A stretch of DNA of 64,000 bases from Pseudomonas asgharzadehiana (GTDB taxonomy: Bacteria > Pseudomonadota > Gammaproteobacteria > Pseudomonadales > Pseudomonadaceae), in the NCBI RefSeq assembly GCF_019139815.1, contig NZ_CP077079.1, forward strand, positions 2,170,001 to 2,234,000, written 5' to 3'. The position numbers and the translations under genes are program-made. Below are positions 9,131-16,746 of this stretch, piece after piece (position 1 is the stretch's first letter; the number at the start of each line of letters is the position of its first letter). The notes under the pieces were generated by a model. That model searched no databases. It was given only the letters and a program-made list of their open reading frames with translations, and was not told the origin of the DNA.

Positions 9131-9923
9131 TGTCACGAAACTCCGGATAAAGGCTCATGCCGCCATCGATGAACAGGGTGCTGCCGACCACATAGTCGGA
9201 CGCATCGCTGGCCAGCCACACCACCGCATTGGCCACGTCTTGCACATCGCCGACGCGGCCATAGGGAATCAGCTTCAGCAGTTCTTGCTGCGCGGCACCC
9301 TCGGTGGCTGCCCGGTTGATCGCCGTGCGAATGGCCCCGGGCGCGATACCGTTGATGCGGATGCGCTGTGCGCTGACTTCCTGAGCGAGGGTGCGCATCA
9401 GCATGTCCACACCGCCTTTGGACGCGGCGTAATTCACATGCCCGGCCCATGGGATCAGTTGATGCACCGAGCTCATGTGGATGATCTTGCCGGCGGCCCG
9501 TGACACGCCTTCGCGGATGCCCTGGCGCTTGAAAATGCGCACGGCGGCCCGGGCGCAGAGGAACTGACCGGTGAGGTTGACGCCGATCACGCTGTTCCAG
9601 TCGTCAAGGGTCATGTCGACCACGGCGGCGTCCTTTTGCATGCCGGAGTTGGCCACCAGGATGTCCAGGTGGCCAAACGCCTCAAGCGTCTTGGCAAACA
9701 GCCGCTCTACATCGGCTTCCTGGGACACGTCGGCGCCGATTGCAATCGCCCGGCCGCCATTGGCGTTGATCTGCGCCGCGAGGGCTTCAGCCGGCGCTGC
9801 CTGGCGGTTGTAATTGAGCACCACGGCCGCGCCGGCCTGAGCCAGGGCCTTGGCCGCGCCGGCGCCGATGCCTGAACTGGCGCCCGTCACCAAGGCCACT
9901 TGTTGCTCCAGCGAGATATGCAT
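9123..9923 (-). CDS. SDR-family NAD(P)-dependent oxidoreductase (glucose 1-dehydrogenase-like)
   Basis: Classical short-chain dehydrogenase of 266 residues. The cofactor site is VTGASSGIGAGAAKAL near the N-terminus, followed by VANSG, the catalytic HMSSVHQ serine and YAASKGG with the Tyr-Lys pair, and a closing GSTLFIDGGMSLYPEF. The sequence is most like glucose 1-dehydrogenases of bacilli and pseudomonads, so sugar or polyol oxidation is likely, but the substrate is inferred. It is the first gene of the operon that continues with GH15 and an alpha/beta hydrolase. It diverges from the cluster beginning at 10177. Confidence 0.9.
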   Translation of the reverse strand: MHISLEQQVALVTGASSGIGAGAAKALAQAGAAVVLNYNRQAAPAEALAAQINANGGRAIAIGADVSQEADVERLFAKTLEAFGHLDILVANSGMQKDAAVVDMTLDDWNSVIGVNLTGQFLCARAAVRIFKRQGIREGVSRAAGKIIHMSSVHQLIPWAGHVNYAASKGGVDMLMRTLAQEVSAQRIRINGIAPGAIRTAINRAATEGAAQQELLKLIPYGRVGDVQDVANAVVWLASDASDYVVGSTLFIDGGMSLYPEFRDNG

Positions 9924-10081
9924 TGCCACCCAGCCTTTTAATTCGTGAGTTCAGTCAGCTGACTGGCGCTGCGCAATGGAAGTTCAGCGCTGTGATTTTG
10001 ACGACTACAACCATGGTGGTAAATGGAATAAAAGAACTATAAAAAATAACCATAAGATACTAAAAAACCGCTCAAAAGCGT

Positions 10082-10110
10082 TTGACAGGATTTTTACCCG
10101 CGTGTCTTAT
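10082..10110 (+). promoter_or_regulatory. Candidate sigma-70 promoter of the 10.2-17.4 kb cluster
   Basis: A perfect TTGACA at 10082-10087 is followed after 17 bases by TCTTAT (10105-10110, four of six matches). It lies in an unusually AT-rich stretch upstream of the first cluster gene. A CGCT-CAAA-AGCG palindrome sits immediately upstream (10069-10080) and could be an operator. No experimental support. Confidence 0.45.
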
Positions 10111-10169
10111 AGGCACACCTCAACCCGCTCCGCTGGTAGTTCGGAAGTCATGCGGAGTCACCTATAAGA
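10105..10169 (+). promoter_or_regulatory. Nested inverted repeats in the cluster leader, covering the ribosome site
   Basis: Outer arms TCTTATAGG (10105-10113) and CCTATAAGA (10161-10169) are exact reverse complements. Inside them CTCCGC (10128-10133) and GCGGAG (10152-10157) form a second exact pair. The right outer arm contains the AAGAG that serves as Shine-Dalgarno for ATG 10177, so a folded transcript would hide the ribosome site. Alternatively the arms could be DNA operators for a dimeric regulator. Which applies depends on the transcription start. Confidence 0.45.
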
Positions 10170-10176
10170 GATGCCT

Positions 10177-10866
10177 ATGTGTTTATCGGCAGTTATAGGG
10201 GAACTACCAGAGCAGGGGGCAACACGGTTGCCTAAGTTAGTGATCTTCGATTGCGACGGCGTACTCGTTCAAAGTGAAGAAATCACCCTGTCTGTATTGA
10301 TCTCCCTGCTTAATGCTCACGTGCATGACGGCAAGACACTGGAAAGTGCGTATTTTATTGAACACTTCCGTGGGCGCAGGATTGCCGAGTGTTTACGTGA
10401 AGCCGAGCAGTTATTGAATATTGGTTTGAGTGGTGAGTTCGAAGAAGATTTTCGGGCGCAGGCATTGGCCGCTTTGACGCTTGAGTTGAAAGCGACCGAT
10501 GGCATCCTAGAGGTATTGGAGCAACTGACGATTCCCTACTGTGTCGCCTCCAGCGCGCCGCGCAAGAAGATAGAACATTGTTTGCAACTGGTGGGGCTGC
10601 TTCCTTATTTCGAAGGGCGAATATTCAGTTGTTATGAATTGGGACGTTGGAAGCCCGACCCGTTAGTGTTTTTAACCGCCTGTGCAACTTACAACGTGGC
10701 GGTCGCCGATGCGCGGGTGATTGAAGACAGTGTGACCGGTATTCAAGCCGCGCGCGCGGCCAATATAAAAGTCCTGGGTTTTGGCCCGGTGCATCGGCAT
10801 GCGAAGTTGGCCGAGGCGGGGGCGTTACCGTTTGCCGATATGCGTGAACTACTGACTATTATTTGA
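10177..10866 (+). CDS. HAD-superfamily phosphatase/phosphatase-like hydrolase
   Basis: Protein of 229 residues with all HAD motifs: FDCDGVLVQSEE (nucleophile Asp25, acid Asp27), the CVASSAPRKKIEHC region (motif II Ser), a lysine in GRWKPDPLVF, and VIEDSVTGIQAA (motif IV). The cap is alpha-helical (subfamily I, beta-phosphoglucomutase / sugar-phosphatase type). It probably removes phosphate from, or isomerises, a sugar phosphate. ATG 10177 has correct spacing to AAGAG; ATG 10171 is too close. TTA and other AT-rich codons are more frequent than in flanking core genes, suggesting acquisition. First gene of the 10.2-17.4 kb cluster; the next gene starts 25 bases downstream. Confidence 0.85.
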   Translation: MCLSAVIGELPEQGATRLPKLVIFDCDGVLVQSEEITLSVLISLLNAHVHDGKTLESAYFIEHFRGRRIAECLREAEQLLNIGLSGEFEEDFRAQALAALTLELKATDGILEVLEQLTIPYCVASSAPRKKIEHCLQLVGLLPYFEGRIFSCYELGRWKPDPLVFLTACATYNVAVADARVIEDSVTGIQAARAANIKVLGFGPVHRHAKLAEAGALPFADMRELLTII

Positions 10867-10891
10867 TCCACCCACTCAAGGAGCACGCATT

Positions 10892-12115
10892 GTGGGCACA
10901 CAGGGTTATCTGGAACGTCTTAAACATAACGATCAATGTTCCGAGGTGTGGTGGGATTCATCGCCGGTGATCTACGCGCCTTATAAAAAACATTTGTTGG
11001 ATAAATACCCGGCCGCACTGGCGCATATCGAGCAATTGATGCCGGATGATATTTCGCAGCCCAGAGGGTTCAGCAGCGTCACCACCAACCCTCGGTTGGT
11101 GACGGCGGCGCTCCTGGATAAGCGCGAATACTGGTCCTCGCGCTTCAGCCTGGCCAGCCTGACGCCTGCCGAGTTGCGCAAAAAGCTCTACAACGAGGTG
11201 ATCCTCGAAGGGGCTGCGGCACTCACACCGCTGTGGGTGCATTCAGCTCAGGCCGACGGCTGGATCAGTGCGCAGGTCGACCCCTCGGACGTGCGCTGCA
11301 GCGAGCGCATGACCACCCGTGGCTTGGAACTGCATCGCCTGGCCGCGAATGTCATGGTCAAAGTACCCGGCAGCCTGGAGGGGGTCGCGACGGTCGAGCA
11401 ACTGGTGGCCCAGGGCGTTTCTGTCAACGTCACGTTCTGCTTTACCGTCTCGCAGTTCCAGGCCGGTCTCCAGGCGATAGAACGGGGCATCGCCATGGCG
11501 CATAGCCAGGGTATCGACACCCGCCGTTGCAAGTACGTGATCACCTTTATGATCGGGCGTTTCGCCTGTCAGCCTGAGTTCACGTTGCAGGCCGCGGAAC
11601 GCGGCCTGGTGCTGGGGCCGGAGGAGCTGCGGTGGGCCGAACTGTTGATTTACCAGCAGATACAAACCTTGGTGGCTGCGTCGAAAGTGCCGGTCAAGAC
11701 CCTGCTTTCCAGCATCAAGGTCGATGTCGACGCGCGTGGTCACAAGCACTGCTGGCACCTGGAAAAAACCGGGCTGACAGCCACCTGCTACACGCTGACC
11801 CCGGATGTGGTGGAGTTTCTGATCGAACGTGAAAGCCACGGCAAACCCGTGGTCCCCGCCAGCGAACCCTGGCAGGCGCCGCCCGAGACGTTGGCAAAAC
11901 TCATCCGTATTCCGTACTTCTGCGAAGCCTATTGGCGCGACGGCATCGACCCCTACGACTTCGGCAACCACGAAGCGTTTATCAACGCCTGCAACGAAGC
12001 CAACAGCGCGCACCGGCGTCTGATCGATTACTGCGTGCGCCTGTGCCCCGTGGCAAAGCCGTTCAGCCGCTCGCTCAATGCCGTCCTGGCCGCCGAATAC
12101 GGGGTGTTGGCATGA
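10892..12115 (+). CDS. Transaldolase-family enzyme
   Basis: Protein of 407 residues starting at GTG 10892 with AAGGAG eight bases upstream. Transaldolase signatures are visible: SSVTTNPRLV (about residues 61-70), ISAQVDP (125-131) and VMVKVPGSLEGV with the Schiff-base Lys157, followed by VNVTFCFTVSQF. Where transaldolase B has Glu (STEVD) this protein has Gln128, as in fructose-6-phosphate aldolase. It could therefore act as an aldolase or make an unusual C3 transfer. The C-terminal extension after about residue 320 is longer than in housekeeping transaldolases. It would generate or cleave a sugar-like intermediate that the upstream HAD enzyme dephosphorylates; that link is inference. Confidence 0.82.
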   Translation: MGTQGYLERLKHNDQCSEVWWDSSPVIYAPYKKHLLDKYPAALAHIEQLMPDDISQPRGFSSVTTNPRLVTAALLDKREYWSSRFSLASLTPAELRKKLYNEVILEGAAALTPLWVHSAQADGWISAQVDPSDVRCSERMTTRGLELHRLAANVMVKVPGSLEGVATVEQLVAQGVSVNVTFCFTVSQFQAGLQAIERGIAMAHSQGIDTRRCKYVITFMIGRFACQPEFTLQAAERGLVLGPEELRWAELLIYQQIQTLVAASKVPVKTLLSSIKVDVDARGHKHCWHLEKTGLTATCYTLTPDVVEFLIERESHGKPVVPASEPWQAPPETLAKLIRIPYFCEAYWRDGIDPYDFGNHEAFINACNEANSAHRRLIDYCVRLCPVAKPFSRSLNAVLAAEYGVLA

Positions 12116-12840
12116 ACAAAATGGTCGGGTTATGGGCACACCCGCGCTCACGCTCCACGGTATTGGAGCGGGTGTTTATTGAGCGCGGGGATTTCGAAGT
12201 GTTTCACGAACCCTTCGCGCACATGGCGTTTTCCGAGGCGTCGGCGATCCCGTCGGATGAGTGGGACCACAGCGCGCCCACCACATATCAGGGCATCAAA
12301 GCGCAACTGCTTGAGGCTAAAGGGCGTGGCAATGTGTTCCACAAAGACATGTGCTACCACTGCCTGGATGATCTGAAAGTTGATCGCGAGTTCCTGGCGC
12401 AACAACACAATATTTTTATTATCCGTGAACCGGCCAGCAGCATTGTTTCCCATTATCGGGTTCACCCCGATATGCCGTTGCAAGCCATTGGGCATAAAGC
12501 CTTATACGAGATCTTTTGTGTCGTGACCGAACTCACGGGCAACGTGCCTTATGTGATTAACGCCGATGATCTTGCCGCCGAGCCCGAGCGAATAATTCGC
12601 TCATTGTGCGACTACTTGCACATAGAGTTCCTGCCCCATGCCATGACGTGGAAGCGTGAGTGCCCGCCACAATGGAAAACCTGGAGGCGTTGGCATGTGG
12701 CGGCGGAAAACAGCGAGCGCATTGTTTGCTCGGATCCACAACAGGTGGATATGGATATGCTCGAACGCTCTCCCAAACTTAAAGACCTGTACGAATACCA
12801 TCGCCCCTTTTACGCGCGCATGAATGCATTTTGTCGATAA
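12112..12840 (+). CDS. Sulfotransferase-family protein
   Basis: Protein of 242 residues. The N-terminal WAHPRSRSTVLERVF (residues 8-22) matches the 5'-phosphosulfate-binding loop of PAPS-dependent sulfotransferases. IIREPASSIVSHYRVHPD (about 103-120) matches the 3'-phosphate-binding motif with Arg and Ser in place. It likely transfers sulfate to a hydroxyl or amine of the pathway product, although proteins of this divergent group have few characterised members. ATG overlaps the preceding stop by four bases (ATGA), so it is translationally coupled to the transaldolase-like gene. Confidence 0.75.
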   Translation: MNKMVGLWAHPRSRSTVLERVFIERGDFEVFHEPFAHMAFSEASAIPSDEWDHSAPTTYQGIKAQLLEAKGRGNVFHKDMCYHCLDDLKVDREFLAQQHNIFIIREPASSIVSHYRVHPDMPLQAIGHKALYEIFCVVTELTGNVPYVINADDLAAEPERIIRSLCDYLHIEFLPHAMTWKRECPPQWKTWRRWHVAAENSERIVCSDPQQVDMDMLERSPKLKDLYEYHRPFYARMNAFCR

Positions 12841-12850
12841 GGATTGTTTT

Positions 12851-13576
12851 ATGAAAAAGTTGATTATTACCGGGGCGGCCAATGGAATTGGGCGGGCGAC
12901 CTTGGAAAAGGCCATTCAACAAGGTTATTTCGTCATTGGCGTCGACAAGGACGGCGAAGGGCTAAATGCCTTGCAACGTATTCACGGCTCGCAAGTATTA
13001 GAGACACACGTCGCCGACTTTTCGGATAGCGCGGTGATCAAAGGTTTTATTCCAGCGCTGTACGAACGCCACGACACTATTTATGGCTTGGTCAATAATG
13101 CCGGGATTTATCACGGCAAAAGTGTCTATCACTACTCTGATGACGAAGTTGACGAGATCCTCAATGTAAACCTCAAGGCGCTGGTCTATCTCTCCAAAGA
13201 ATTTGCCGAGCGGGAAATGCGCCACGAAGCGGCGCGCAGTATCGTCAATATCGCCTCGGTCGCCGGCGAAGTGGGCAGTTGCGATGCGTTGTACGGGGCC
13301 ACCAAGGCGGCGGTGATCGGCCTGACCAAAGCCAATGCCTGGAATTTTGCGCCGTTCGTGCGGGTGAACGCGGTGTCGCCCGCGCTGATCCACGACACCG
13401 CCATCTACGACACCATCCCCGCCTACCGGCGCAACGAATATGCGCGCCAGGAGATTCTCAAGGACCCCATCCTGCCGGGCGGCGTCGCCGAGGTGATTTT
13501 GTTGTTGGTGGGCGATGCCATGCGCCATATCAGCGGCAGGGTTATCCCGGTGGACAACGGAGCCTACCCACGATGA
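12851..13576 (+). CDS. SDR-family oxidoreductase of the cryptic cluster
   Basis: Short-chain dehydrogenase of 241 residues: cofactor loop TGAANGIGRATLEKA, Asp at the end of beta-2 (VIGVDKDGEG) suggesting NAD(H) preference, VNNAGIYHG, catalytic Ser in VNIASVAG, and Tyr/Lys in LYGATKAAVIG. It ends with the usual SGRVIPVDNGAYPR. It probably oxidises or reduces a hydroxyl/keto group of the cluster product. ATG 12851 has AAGGA upstream. Spacing to the sulfotransferase gene is ten bases and its end overlaps the next start by four bases. Confidence 0.88.
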   Translation: MKKLIITGAANGIGRATLEKAIQQGYFVIGVDKDGEGLNALQRIHGSQVLETHVADFSDSAVIKGFIPALYERHDTIYGLVNNAGIYHGKSVYHYSDDEVDEILNVNLKALVYLSKEFAEREMRHEAARSIVNIASVAGEVGSCDALYGATKAAVIGLTKANAWNFAPFVRVNAVSPALIHDTAIYDTIPAYRRNEYARQEILKDPILPGGVAEVILLLVGDAMRHISGRVIPVDNGAYPR

Positions 13577-14709
13577 ACCCGCAGACCCCCAAGAAAAAAC
13601 TGCTGCTGGTGGGCGCGGGCAACCTGTGCCTGCAAATCCTGAAGATCCTCGGGCCCAAAAATGCCTTCGAATTCGTGGTGCTGGGGCGCAACGAGGAATC
13701 GACCCTGCGCCTGTGCAACCTGGTGGCGCTGTCGTGTGCGCAATTGGGGCACGACATTGCGATCAAACCGGTGATCGCCGACCTGACGGATGTGAACAAG
13801 GTGACGCGGATCCTGCGTGAAGAGGCGCCGGATATGCTGGTCAACTGCGCGTCATTGCAGTCCTGGCGGGTCATCACCGGCTTGCCCAAGCGCGTGTTCG
13901 AGCAGCTCGATCAGGCCCAGTTCGGCCCTTGGCTGCCCATGCACCTCACGTTGATGCAGTACGTGATGCAGGCAGTGAAAGCCTCCGGCATCGTGACCAC
14001 GACAATCAACGCGGCATTCCCGGATGCGGTCAATCCGATTCTGGCCAGGCTCGGCCTGGCGCCGGATATCGGCGTGGGCAACGTGGCTAACCTGATTCCT
14101 GCAGTACGTTTTGCCATTGCACGGCGATTGGAGTGTGCGCCTGCCGATGTGCAGGTGCAGCTGTATGCCCAGCACTATTTCAGCCATTACGTACCGCGCG
14201 GTGGTTTGCCGCCGCGTGCCAGTTATCGCTTGTTGTATGAGCAGCGAGGCCGCCCGGAGGCGGCACGCCTGCCGGCCGAGGCGATTTTCTCCACGGTCAA
14301 AACCGACTTCCGCCGCTTGGGTGGGGTCGATGGGCAGTTCCTCACCGCGTGCTCGGCCGTCACGGTGATCGAAGGGTTGTGCTCAGCCACGCCTGTGCTG
14401 GTGCATGCGCCCGGCCCGCTGGGGCTTCCGGGCGGCTATCCGGTGTGGCTGCACAACGGGCAGATCAAGGTGCAGTTCTCTGACGCCTGCCCGCAGGATG
14501 AGGCCGTGCGCATCAATAGCATCTGCCAGAGCCACGATGGCATCGACGAGATCCATTGCGATGGTTCGGTCACGTTCAACCCGCACTGCATGGCGGTGAT
14601 GCAGGCGATGCTCGGGTACTCCAAAAAAACCATGTCCATCGAGCAGTCAGCCGAGTTCGCCCACGAGTTGGCGAGCAAGTACCAGTCTTTTCAGCATTCA
14701 ACCTGGTAG
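13573..14709 (+). CDS. Rossmann-fold protein resembling saccharopine dehydrogenase
   Basis: Protein of 378 residues with an N-terminal dinucleotide-binding segment LLLVGAGNLCLQILKILG, a second strand with VVLGRNEES, and EAPDMLVNCASLQSW, which is the saccharopine dehydrogenase / homospermidine synthase NAD(P) domain layout. The C-terminal two thirds are not a family I recognise. Enzymes of this fold reduce imines formed between an amine and a carbonyl compound, so it could join an amino group to the sugar-like intermediate. That role is inferred. ATG overlaps the SDR stop by four bases; seven bases separate it from the methyltransferase gene. Confidence 0.65.
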   Translation: MNPQTPKKKLLLVGAGNLCLQILKILGPKNAFEFVVLGRNEESTLRLCNLVALSCAQLGHDIAIKPVIADLTDVNKVTRILREEAPDMLVNCASLQSWRVITGLPKRVFEQLDQAQFGPWLPMHLTLMQYVMQAVKASGIVTTTINAAFPDAVNPILARLGLAPDIGVGNVANLIPAVRFAIARRLECAPADVQVQLYAQHYFSHYVPRGGLPPRASYRLLYEQRGRPEAARLPAEAIFSTVKTDFRRLGGVDGQFLTACSAVTVIEGLCSATPVLVHAPGPLGLPGGYPVWLHNGQIKVQFSDACPQDEAVRINSICQSHDGIDEIHCDGSVTFNPHCMAVMQAMLGYSKKTMSIEQSAEFAHELASKYQSFQHSTW

Positions 14710-14716
14710 GTGTGTA

Positions 14717-15490
14717 ATGAGTCAGTTATCTCGCCACAAGCACAACGCAGTCGCCAGTTACTCCGCGCAATATTCCAAGAGTTTCGTGGAGCGCTGGGAT
14801 GATTTGATCGACTGGGAAAAAAGAAAGGCCGGGGAGAACGGTTTCTTTGAGGACTTGCTCAAGGGGCACGGCGTGAAGTCGGTGATCGACGTCTCCACGG
14901 GCAGTGGTTTTCATGCGGTGCAGCTTAAACGGGCGGGCTTGGATGTGGTCGCCACGGATGGCAGCAGCACGATGCTGACCAAGGCTCGGGCGAATTTCAG
15001 AATGCATGGGTTGCAGATCCAATCCCATTACCGGGACTGGCTTTCCCTGGATCCACAAGAACTGGGGCAGTTCGATGCGGTGGTTTGCCTGGGCAGCTCG
15101 CTGTGCCATGTGTTTGAGGCCCAAGCCCGGCGCAATGTGCTGGAAAAGTTCAGGGCATTGCTCAAGCCGGGTGGCTTGTTGGTTGTCGACCAACGCAACT
15201 TCTTCGCCATACGGGCCGGTCAATTCAAATCCAGCGGTAATTACTATTATTGCGGCACGCATGCGTCGGTCAGTTTGGGCGAGGTGCATGCCGATCTGTG
15301 TGAGTTCATCTACTCCTTTGATAACGCAGAAGAATACCGGCTGCAGGTGTATCCGCTGTTGCCGGGCGAGTTAAAGACCGAGGTGCTTGCGTCGGGGTTT
15401 TCGGAGCATCGCAGTTACGGTGATTTTCAGCCTGACTACGACATGATGCAGTGTGATTTTGTCATCCACACGGCGAGGAAAACGGCATGA
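14717..15490 (+). CDS. SAM-dependent N-methyltransferase, glycine/sarcosine N-methyltransferase type
   Basis: Class I methyltransferase of 257 residues. The SAM loop is VIDVSTGSGFHAVQL (about residues 56-70) and ATDGSSTMLTKA follows as motif II. The context YSKSFVERWDDLIDWEKRK, VVCLGSSLCHVF, DQRNFFAI, FKSSGNYYYCG and YGDFQPDYD closely tracks bacterial glycine/sarcosine N-methyltransferases of the betaine pathway. It therefore very likely methylates an amine. No dimethylglycine methyltransferase partner is present, so the substrate is probably the pathway product rather than glycine. The end overlaps the exporter start by four bases. Confidence 0.85.
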   Translation: MSQLSRHKHNAVASYSAQYSKSFVERWDDLIDWEKRKAGENGFFEDLLKGHGVKSVIDVSTGSGFHAVQLKRAGLDVVATDGSSTMLTKARANFRMHGLQIQSHYRDWLSLDPQELGQFDAVVCLGSSLCHVFEAQARRNVLEKFRALLKPGGLLVVDQRNFFAIRAGQFKSSGNYYYCGTHASVSLGEVHADLCEFIYSFDNAEEYRLQVYPLLPGELKTEVLASGFSEHRSYGDFQPDYDMMQCDFVIHTARKTA

Positions 15491-16695
15491 CCACTCTGCC
15501 CCAGAGCAGCGCCCGCCCAGTGGACAGTGTGGTGCTGGCGGTGGTGTTGACCGGTTTCGTGGCCAGCACCTACGGCTTTGGCGTTTACCTGTTCGCCAAT
15601 CTCGTGGTGGATATGCGCCGCGACATCGGTTTTGGCTACACCACCGTAGGCCTGATCACCGGTGGCGCGCAGATCGGCTTCCTGTTGTTTTCATCGGTGA
15701 CCAGCGTGATCAGCCGTTATGTCGAGGGCTGGAAAATCAGCCTGGTGTCGACGCTGATCACGTCCCTCGCGCTGCTGGGTCTGAGCGTCAGCAATAATGT
15801 CTGGCTGTCCGGTGCGCTGTTGATTTTGCTCGGGGGCTGTTCTGCCTCGGTGTACATCCCGCTGGCGGAGATCGTGGCCAAGGGCTTCAGCCCCGGTAAT
15901 CGCTCGCGTGTCATGGGGCTGATTTCCAGTGGCACCAGCTACGGCGTGTTTATTAACGGCTTGCTTGTGTCGTTCCTGACCTTGCAGGGCGGCTGGCGTT
16001 CTATCTGGCTGACGGCGGGCCTGATATCGCTGGGCCTGTGTGCGCTGGCCTGGTACTTGTTGCGCACGATGGGAACGGGCGGTCCGTCGCGGGAGGGCTC
16101 GGTAACCTTGGACAACCGCACGCCCTGGCTGAGCCGCTCGTTGTACCTGACCTGGGCCATCGCCTTTCTCAATGGCATGGCGTTGTTGCCATTCCAGACC
16201 TACCTGGCGCCGTACCTGCGTGATGAATTGGGGGTGTCGGTGCAGGACGCCGGTTTTATCTGGACCACCATTGGCGCGGTGGGCATGGCCTCGGGCTTTC
16301 TGGTGGGGTGGATTGCCGACAAGGTCGGGGTGCGGGCGTCGCTGGCGATGTGTTTTTTAAGCGCCGGCCTGGCCGCCGCAGTGGTGTTCGGTTGCAACAG
16401 CCTCCCTTTGTTCTACGTGGCAGCGTTTTTGTTTGCCCTGGCGTTCTATCCCATCTTCGGGCTGGTCCCCAGCTATATCGGCCAGATCGTACCGGTCAGC
16501 CGTCTGACCCAGGCCTTTGGTATCGCCAACGTATTGATTGGCTTGGGCGGGGTGTGCGGCAACTTTCTGGGTGGGCTCTCCAAGGACCTGACCGGTTCGT
16601 TCTCCAGCGTGTACTGGGTGGTTGCCCTGTTGCTGTTCGTGCAATGCATGATGGTGTTCATGTTGGGTAGGCCGCCAGTGTCTGCACGTGCGTAA
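15487..16695 (+). CDS. MFS transporter, probable exporter of the cluster product
   Basis: Major facilitator protein of 402 residues with 12 hydrophobic segments. The loop 2-3 region is INLVVDMRRDIG-like, with GLITGGAQIGF, GNRSRVMGLISSG in the middle and a GWIADKVGVRASLA loop 8-9 signature. It is translationally coupled to the methyltransferase (ATGA overlap), which suggests export of, or uptake for, the same compound. The substrate is unknown. The direction is inferred from the usual placement of exporters at the end of biosynthetic operons. Confidence 0.85.
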   Translation: MTTLPQSSARPVDSVVLAVVLTGFVASTYGFGVYLFANLVVDMRRDIGFGYTTVGLITGGAQIGFLLFSSVTSVISRYVEGWKISLVSTLITSLALLGLSVSNNVWLSGALLILLGGCSASVYIPLAEIVAKGFSPGNRSRVMGLISSGTSYGVFINGLLVSFLTLQGGWRSIWLTAGLISLGLCALAWYLLRTMGTGGPSREGSVTLDNRTPWLSRSLYLTWAIAFLNGMALLPFQTYLAPYLRDELGVSVQDAGFIWTTIGAVGMASGFLVGWIADKVGVRASLAMCFLSAGLAAAVVFGCNSLPLFYVAAFLFALAFYPIFGLVPSYIGQIVPVSRLTQAFGIANVLIGLGGVCGNFLGGLSKDLTGSFSSVYWVVALLLFVQCMMVFMLGRPPVSARA

Positions 16696-16746
16696 AACAA
16701 GGTAATGTGCGTCATCGCAGCATTACCGCGTTTTTCAGGAGCAGGC

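Noticed and set aside
9976..10167. 63-residue ORF in the leader of the cryptic cluster
   Set aside because: It has AT-biased composition, no ribosome site, and crosses the candidate promoter and inverted repeats.
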